From Luteimonas sp. MC1825 (GTDB lineage: Bacteria > Pseudomonadota > Gammaproteobacteria > Xanthomonadales > Xanthomonadaceae): DNA of 64,000 nucleotides. The stretch is taken from contig NZ_CP061714.1 in the NCBI RefSeq assembly GCF_014764385.1, forward strand, positions 2,294,001 through 2,358,000, written 5' to 3'. The notes beneath the pieces were generated by a model that was not told the origin of the DNA, did not search any database, and saw only the letters and a list, made by a program, of their open reading frames with translations. Each line of letters opens with the position of its first letter. Position 1 is the first letter of the stretch. Shown here one piece after another: positions 59,670 to 64,000 of the stretch. The position numbers were made by a program, and so were the translations under genes.

Positions 59670-60412
59670 CAGCGCCGCCCCGGCAGCGCGCGCAGGCGGT
59701 TGCGTGCGCGCCCACCCTTGCCGGCACCGTCGCTGCCCTGCACAGCGGGCGGCCGGCGCATGCGCGTGCTGCCCAGGCCCTGGCCAAGCGCGGCGCCCGA
59801 AGCCGACTGCGGCAGCGCCACCACCAGCAACGGCCATGCGCCGCCGTCTTCGCTGCTGATCTCCACCGCGACCTGCAGCGGCAGTTCCTCGTGGTTGTCC
59901 CAGGTGTCCAGCCAGCCGGTCAGGCCTTCGTCGTCGAGGCCGCGGTAGCGGAAGCGCAGGTCGACCAGGTCCTCGACCAGCGGTTCGGGCGCGCGCGGGC
60001 GCTCCTCCTCGATGGTCTCGCCGGCCAGCACCATGGCGAACGACGCGCCAAGCACGGGCGTGCGGCTGCCCGGGTCGACGCCGATGTCGTGCAGGTGCGG
60101 GCCGCCGCGGCCCAGGTAATCGGGCAGGTCGGCGACGAAGCGGATGCGGTCGGTTTCGCCGATGAAGCGCAGCGCGCCACCGGTGCTTTCATCGGTGGCG
60201 AACGCGATCGGCTGCGCCGAGGCCAGGCGCCGGCGCAGGAAGCCTTCGACGGCGCGCATGCGGTCGGTGCGGCTGGCCATCGCCTCGCCGCGTTCGCTGG
60301 TGGCCATGGAGGCGCGCAGGGTGGCGAATGCCAGCGCGAGGCCCATGGCGAGCAGCACCGTGGCCAGCAGCACCTCGATCAGCGTGAAGCCGGATGCGCG
60401 CGCACGCCTCAT
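59669..60412 (-). CDS. xpsJ: Type II secretion minor pseudopilin XpsJ (GspJ)
   Basis: A 247-residue pseudopilin with prepilin motif ASG/FTLIEVLLA (residues 6-16; cleavage after Gly8, Glu5 of the mature form present). The globular domain includes LRFIGETDRIRFVADLPDYLGRGG and LVEDLVDLRFRYRG. The C-terminus is an arginine/glycine-rich tail of about 40 residues, longer than in many GspJ proteins. ATG 60412 overlaps the xpsI stop (ATGA), which fixes the start within a long open frame. Confidence 0.93.
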   Translation of the reverse strand: MRRARASGFTLIEVLLATVLLAMGLALAFATLRASMATSERGEAMASRTDRMRAVEGFLRRRLASAQPIAFATDESTGGALRFIGETDRIRFVADLPDYLGRGGPHLHDIGVDPGSRTPVLGASFAMVLAGETIEEERPRAPEPLVEDLVDLRFRYRGLDDEGLTGWLDTWDNHEELPLQVAVEISSEDGGAWPLLVVALPQSASGAALGQGLGSTRMRRPPAVQGSDGAGKGGRARNRLRALPGRR

Positions 60413-60834
60413 TGGCCCTGCCCCGGGTCGGGCTGCACCAGCCGCAGCGACTCCACCACCAGCCGCTCGGCGCGGCTGTCCTTGCCCCAGCCCAGCTCCA
60501 GGCGCAGCTGCAGCAGGCGTGGCGCGAACGGATCGTCGGCGACCGGCGCGGGCTGCAGCGGATCGACATACGGCGCGACCTCCAGCTGCCAGCGATAGCG
60601 GCCGTCCTCCAGCTCGCCTTCCTCGCGTCCGGGCTCGAGCGCCACGCCGACGCCGGTGCTGGCGAGCAGTGACTGCGCATGCAGCGCGGCGCGCCCGGCG
60701 TCGGCCGACCAGCGCACCTGGCGCGTGGCACCCGACAGCGTGCCCAGCAGCAGGGTGAGCGCGAGCGCGAGGATGCCGAATGCGACCAGCACTTCGATCA
60801 GGGTGTAGCCGCACTGCTGGCGCGGGCTGCTCAC
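60409..60834 (-). CDS. xpsI: Type II secretion minor pseudopilin XpsI (GspI)
   Basis: A 141-residue pseudopilin: leader MSSPRQQCG, then YTLIEVLVAFGILALALTLLLG with Glu5, then a small globular domain. The residue before cleavage is Cys-Gly, acceptable for PilD. GTG 60834 overlaps the xpsH stop by 4 nt; no ATG serves. It belongs to the tip complex with XpsJ and XpsK. Confidence 0.9.
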   Translation of the reverse strand: MSSPRQQCGYTLIEVLVAFGILALALTLLLGTLSGATRQVRWSADAGRAALHAQSLLASTGVGVALEPGREEGELEDGRYRWQLEVAPYVDPLQPAPVADDPFAPRLLQLRLELGWGKDSRAERLVVESLRLVQPDPGQGQ

Positions 60835-61304
60835 GGCGCCGGCTCGCTGCGGTGCAGGGTGACCTCGCCGGTCAGCCAGGCGACGTCGATGTCCCACGCC
60901 GCGCCGCGCAGGCTCAGCTGCACGCGGCCGCCGGTGGAGGCGCCATCGCCGAAGAACATTATCGCCCCGATGCCGTCCGCCGGCTGCACTTCGCGTGCGC
61001 CGGTGAAGTGGATGCCGAGCCGCTCGGGCACCTCGCCACTGCGGCCATCGGCGCCCTGCCAGGCGTGGCTGGCGGGATCGATGCTGAAGGTCTGCGGCGT
61101 GCCGGTGGCGATCGCGCGCGCGCGGGTGAAGCGCAGCTGCGCGGCGATGTCGCTCACCGCCGACTTCAGCTGCATGCGTTCGAAACCGCCGCCGAGCACG
61201 CCGGCGGCAAGCATGCCCATGGCGGCGAACAGCGCCACCACCAACAGCACCTCCAGCAGCGAGAACCCCGCCGCCCGGCGCGTCCCGCCGCGACCGGCGC
61301 ACAT
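60831..61304 (-). CDS. xpsH: Type II secretion minor pseudopilin XpsH (GspH)
   Basis: A 157-residue pseudopilin with leader MCAGRGGTRRAAG and mature start FSLLEVLLVVALFAAMGMLAAG (Glu5 present). The globular part has LRFTRARAIATGTPQTFSID and IMFFGDGASTGGRVQLS, the pattern of the GspH family domain. It connects the major pseudopilus to the tip complex. ATG 61304 lies 11 nt after the xpsG stop. Confidence 0.92.
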   Translation of the reverse strand: MCAGRGGTRRAAGFSLLEVLLVVALFAAMGMLAAGVLGGGFERMQLKSAVSDIAAQLRFTRARAIATGTPQTFSIDPASHAWQGADGRSGEVPERLGIHFTGAREVQPADGIGAIMFFGDGASTGGRVQLSLRGAAWDIDVAWLTGEVTLHRSEPAP

Positions 61305-61315
61305 GGGCGTGGCCC

Positions 61316-61750
61316 TTACTCGTACCGGATGTCGGCGTCGACGCTCTCGCCGCCGGGCTTGCGGTCGGCGCCGTAGCTCACCAGGTCGAAGCGGCCGTTC
61401 TCGCCGGGAACGCGGTATTCGAGAGGCGTCTTCCACGGATCGTTGAGGTCGGCCGCCTTGGCATACGGGCCGAGCCAGCCACTGGCATTGCCGGGCGCGC
61501 TCACCAGTTCACCGAGGGTGGCCGGCAGCACGCCGGTGTCCATCTCGAACTGCTGGATCTTCTGCGCCACGGTCTGTACCTGCGACTGCGCCAGCCGGAA
61601 CCGCGCGTTGTCGCCGCCGCCGAGGATCTGGCTGGCCGCGAACGCGACGATGCCGCCGATCAGGATCGTGACGATGATGATCTCGATGAGGCTGAAGCCG
61701 GCCTGGGCCGCGCGGCGGGGGGGACGCTTGCTTGAACGGTGGAGTGTCAT
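61316..61750 (-). CDS. xpsG: Type II secretion major pseudopilin XpsG (GspG)
   Basis: A 144-residue major pseudopilin that forms the piston-like pseudopilus. Its leader ends in AAQAG and the mature protein starts FSLIEIIIVTILIGGIVAF (Glu5 present). KIQQFEMDTGVLPATLGELV and DLNDPWKTPLEYRVPGENGRFDLVSYGADRKPGG are the strict GspG C-terminal motifs, with the calcium-binding aspartates. ATG 61750 was chosen; TTG 61756 overlaps the xpsF stop. Confidence 0.95.
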   Translation of the reverse strand: MTLHRSSKRPPRRAAQAGFSLIEIIIVTILIGGIVAFAASQILGGGDNARFRLAQSQVQTVAQKIQQFEMDTGVLPATLGELVSAPGNASGWLGPYAKAADLNDPWKTPLEYRVPGENGRFDLVSYGADRKPGGESVDADIRYE

Positions 61751-61752
61751 CT

Positions 61753-62970
61753 TCAACCCATTGTGTTGGTGAGCCCGTAGATCGGGATCAGGACGGCCAG
61801 GATGACCACGCCGACGACGGTGGCCAGGACCATGGTGATGACCGGGATCAGCGCAGCCATGAGCCGGTCGAGCGCCTGGCTGGTTTCCTGCTCGAAGGTA
61901 TCGGCGGTCTTCAGCAGCATAGTATCCAACGCGCCTGACTCCTCGCCCACCTGGATCATCTGCACCGCCAGGCGCGGGAAGCGCTTGCCGCGCGACAGCG
62001 CGGTGGACAGCGCCACGCCGTTCTTCACTTCCTCCGCGGCCGCCTCGACGTCGGTGGCCAGCGCGCGGTTGCCCAGCACGGCGCGGCCGATGCCCAGCGC
62101 CATGATCAGCGGCACGCCGTTCTTCAGCAGGGTGCCGAGGGTGCGCGCCAGGCGCGCGGTCTCCAGGCGCGCCACCAGCGAGCCGACCAGCTTCTGCCGC
62201 AGCAGCCAGTCATCGAACCAGGCGCGGAATGCCGGCACGCGCAGCTTGCGCTCCAGCCACCACGCCGCCAGCGCCGGGGCCGCGATGAGCACGATCCACC
62301 ACTGGCGCACGAAATTGCTGACCGCGAGCACCAGCACGGTGAACCAGGACAGCTCCGCGTCGAGGCTTTCGTACATGTCGGCGAACTGCGGCACCACGTA
62401 GCCCAGCAGGAACAGCAGCGCGAAGCCCACCACCACCAGCAGGATGGCCGGATAGATCAGCGCGTTGATCACCTTGCCACGCAGCGCGCGGCTGCGCTCC
62501 ATGTAGTCGGCCAGGCGCTGCAGCGTCTCCTGCATGGTGCCGCCCGCCTCGCCCGCACGCACCATGTTGATGTACAGCCGCGAGAACGTGCCGTGCTGGC
62601 GCTCGAGCGCGGTCGACAGCGCGGTGCCGCCGCGCACCTGGTCGCGGATATCGGTCACCACGCGCTTGGCCGCCGGGTCCTCCGGCAGCTCCAGCAGGAT
62701 CGTCAGCGCACGGTCCAGGGGCTGTCCGGCGCCGAGCAGCGTGGCCAGCTGCTGGGTGAACTGCACCAGGCGTTCGCCGGAAAACGGCTTGGGCTTGAAC
62801 AGGGTCTTCCACGCGCCATCGCCACCGCCCTCGGCGGCCAGCCGCGCTTCGATCGGCAGGTGCCCCTGCTCCTGCAGGCGCAGCGCCACGTCGGCATCGC
62901 TGGCGGCTTCCATCTGGCCGTCCAGGGTTTCGCCGCGGCTGTTGAGCGCCTTGTAGCGGTACAGGGGCAT
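61753..62970 (-). CDS. xpsF: Type II secretion platform protein XpsF (GspF)
   Basis: A 405-residue polytopic inner-membrane protein with two T2SSF domains (about 70-195 and 270-395) and three transmembrane segments. It begins PLYRYKALNSRGETLDGQMEA, the GspF start, and FTQQLATLLGAGQPLDRALT and LARTLGTLLKNGVPLIMALG are the paired motifs. It is the platform on which XpsE drives pseudopilus growth, paralogous to PilC at 9738. ATG 62970 follows the xpsE stop by 2 nt. Confidence 0.96.
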   Translation of the reverse strand: MPLYRYKALNSRGETLDGQMEAASDADVALRLQEQGHLPIEARLAAEGGGDGAWKTLFKPKPFSGERLVQFTQQLATLLGAGQPLDRALTILLELPEDPAAKRVVTDIRDQVRGGTALSTALERQHGTFSRLYINMVRAGEAGGTMQETLQRLADYMERSRALRGKVINALIYPAILLVVVGFALLFLLGYVVPQFADMYESLDAELSWFTVLVLAVSNFVRQWWIVLIAAPALAAWWLERKLRVPAFRAWFDDWLLRQKLVGSLVARLETARLARTLGTLLKNGVPLIMALGIGRAVLGNRALATDVEAAAEEVKNGVALSTALSRGKRFPRLAVQMIQVGEESGALDTMLLKTADTFEQETSQALDRLMAALIPVITMVLATVVGVVILAVLIPIYGLTNTMG

Positions 62971-62972
62971 GC

Positions 62973-64000
62973 TCAGGCGTCCTCGGTGACCCGCAGCACT
63001 TCCTCGATGGTGGTCATGCCGGCCATCGCCTTGATGATGCCGTCCTCGTACATGGTGCGCATGCCGGCGTCGCGCGCGAGCTGCTCGATCTCGCCCATGC
63101 CGGCATGGCGCATGACCGCGCGCCGCAGGGCGTCGTTCATCACCAGGAATTCCATGATCGTGGTGCGGCCGAGGTAACCGGTGGGGGCGATGGCCGAGGC
63201 ACGCGGGCGGTACAGGAAGATCTCGCCGTCGGGCTGGTACTTGCGCAGCGCGAACTTCTCGATCTCCTCCGGGGACGCCGGGTAGCGCTCCGCGTGCGTC
63301 GGCTCCAGGCGGCGCACCAGGCGCTGCGCAAGGATGCCGTTGATGGTGGAGGTGAGCAGGTAGTCCTCGACGCCCATGTCCAGCATGCGGGTGATGCCGC
63401 CGGCGGCGTTGTTGGTGTGCAGCGTCGACAGCACCAGATGGCCGGTGAGCGCCGACTGGATCGCGATGCGCGCGGTCTCGAGGTCGCGCATCTCGCCGAT
63501 CATGATGATGTCCGGGTCCTGGCGCACGATGGAACGCAGCGCGTGCGAGAAGTCCAGGCCGATCTGCGGCTTGGCCTGGATCTGGTTGATGCCCTCGATC
63601 TGGTATTCGACCGGGTCCTCGACGGTGATGATCTTGACGTCGGCGGTGTTGAGCTTGGAAAGCGCCGTGTACAGCGTCGTGGTCTTGCCGGAACCGGTGG
63701 GCCCGGTGACCAGCAGGATGCCGTGCGGCTGCTGCAGCACGGCCTCGAACTGCGGCAGGAAGTTGTCGGTGAAGCCGAGCTTGTGGAAGTCGAACACCAC
63801 AGTCTCGCGGTCCAGCAGGCGCATCACCACGCTCTCGCCGTGCGCGGTCGGCACCGTCGACACGCGCAGGTCCAGTTCCTTGCCCTGCACGCGCAGCATG
63901 ATGCGCCCGTCCTGCGGCAGGCGGCGCTCGGCGATGTTGAGCTTGGCCATGATCTTGATGCGGCTGATCACCGCCGCGGTGAGGTTGGTGGGCGGGCTTT
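62973..64000 (-). CDS. xpsE: Type II secretion ATPase XpsE (GspE), 5' end outside window
   Basis: The C-terminal 341 residues of the ATPase powering type II secretion; the N-terminal XpsL-binding domain lies beyond base 64000. Walker [10 protein letters not shown], the Asp box following it ([16 protein letters not shown]), Walker [10 protein letters not shown] and HTNNAAGG are all present. The C-terminal CM domain has no cysteine where most GspE proteins carry a CxxC...CxxC zinc site (the [19 protein letters not shown] stretch). The PilB in this window keeps that site, so the two motors differ. Confidence 0.95.
   Translation of the reverse strand, partial: SPPTNLTAAVISRIKIMAKLNIAERRLPQDGRIMLRVQGKELDLRVSTVPTAHGESVVMRLLDRETVVFDFHKLGFTDNFLPQFEAVLQQPHGILLVTGPTGSGKTTTLYTALSKLNTADVKIITVEDPVEYQIEGINQIQAKPQIGLDFSHALRSIVRQDPDIIMIGEMRDLETARIAIQSALTGHLVLSTLHTNNAAGGITRMLDMGVEDYLLTSTINGILAQRLVRRLEPTHAERYPASPEEIEKFALRKYQPDGEIFLYRPRASAIAPTGYLGRTTIMEFLVMNDALRRAVMRHAGMGEIEQLARDAGMRTMYEDGIIKAMAGMTTIEEVLRVTEDA

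Overview
The window is a high-GC chromosomal segment (roughly two thirds or more G+C over most of its length, strong third-position GC bias, very short intergenic gaps). It looks like a member of the Lysobacteraceae/Xanthomonadaceae (Lysobacter, Luteimonas, Xanthomonas and relatives). The main reasons are a type II secretion operon in the Xanthomonas xps order E-F-G-H-I-J-K-L-M-N-D, a pilB-pilC-pilD-coaE block, the lpxC/dciA/M23/secA/mutT order shared with Pseudomonas and xanthomonads, and a dcw cluster without murD. Genus assignment is inference.

Layout. 1-7708: surface-glycan island. A plus-strand run (WbqC-like, aminotransferase-like, GNAT, PhyH-type dioxygenase, methyltransferase) converges with a minus-strand run (ArnC/DPM-like glycosyltransferase, WecB-like epimerase, second glycosyltransferase, Wzx-like flippase). 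7840-12765: type IV pilus ATPase, platform protein and prepilin peptidase, then coaE and a small membrane protein; no pilin gene lies between pilB and pilC. 12777-15430: probable lipase effector (DUF2235/Tle1-like) with an upstream lipoprotein that may be its immunity protein and a downstream small membrane protein. 15514-20796: mutT-thiE fusion, secA, M23 peptidase, and divergent dciA. 20901-36551: lpxC, ftsZ and the dcw cluster read right to left from one MraZ-controlled promoter; murG and murD are both absent from it. 36752-37118: RNase P RNA. 37159-39590: rsmI with divergent lpoA and yraN. 39601-47213: glyA-nrdR-DUF4272-ribD-ribE-ribBA-ribH-nusB-thiL. 47214-47675: non-coding stretch holding two large nested inverted repeats. 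47676-52157: RcnB-like protein, ettA, pyrF, pncB. 52154-53955: two glycosyltransferases. 53980-64000: xpsD-N-M-L-K-J-I-H-G-F and most of xpsE.

How the genes work together. Much of the window serves the cell envelope: peptidoglycan precursor synthesis and septation (dcw), lipid A commitment (lpxC), protein export (secA) and secretion (xps), pili (pilBCD), and glycans built from nucleotide sugars and flipped across the inner membrane. PilD processes both type IV prepilins and Xps pseudopilins, so it links the two ends of the window. Riboflavin, thiamine pyrophosphate, NAD, CoA, pyrimidine and one-carbon genes supply general metabolism. Most operons are tightly packed with ATGA/GTGA/TGATG junctions.

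The least ordinary signals are the paired nested palindromes at 47332-47610, whose inner stems differ but stay paired while the flanks are conserved; the displacement of murG; the missing pilin next to a glycan island; and the lipase/lipoprotein/membrane-protein trio.
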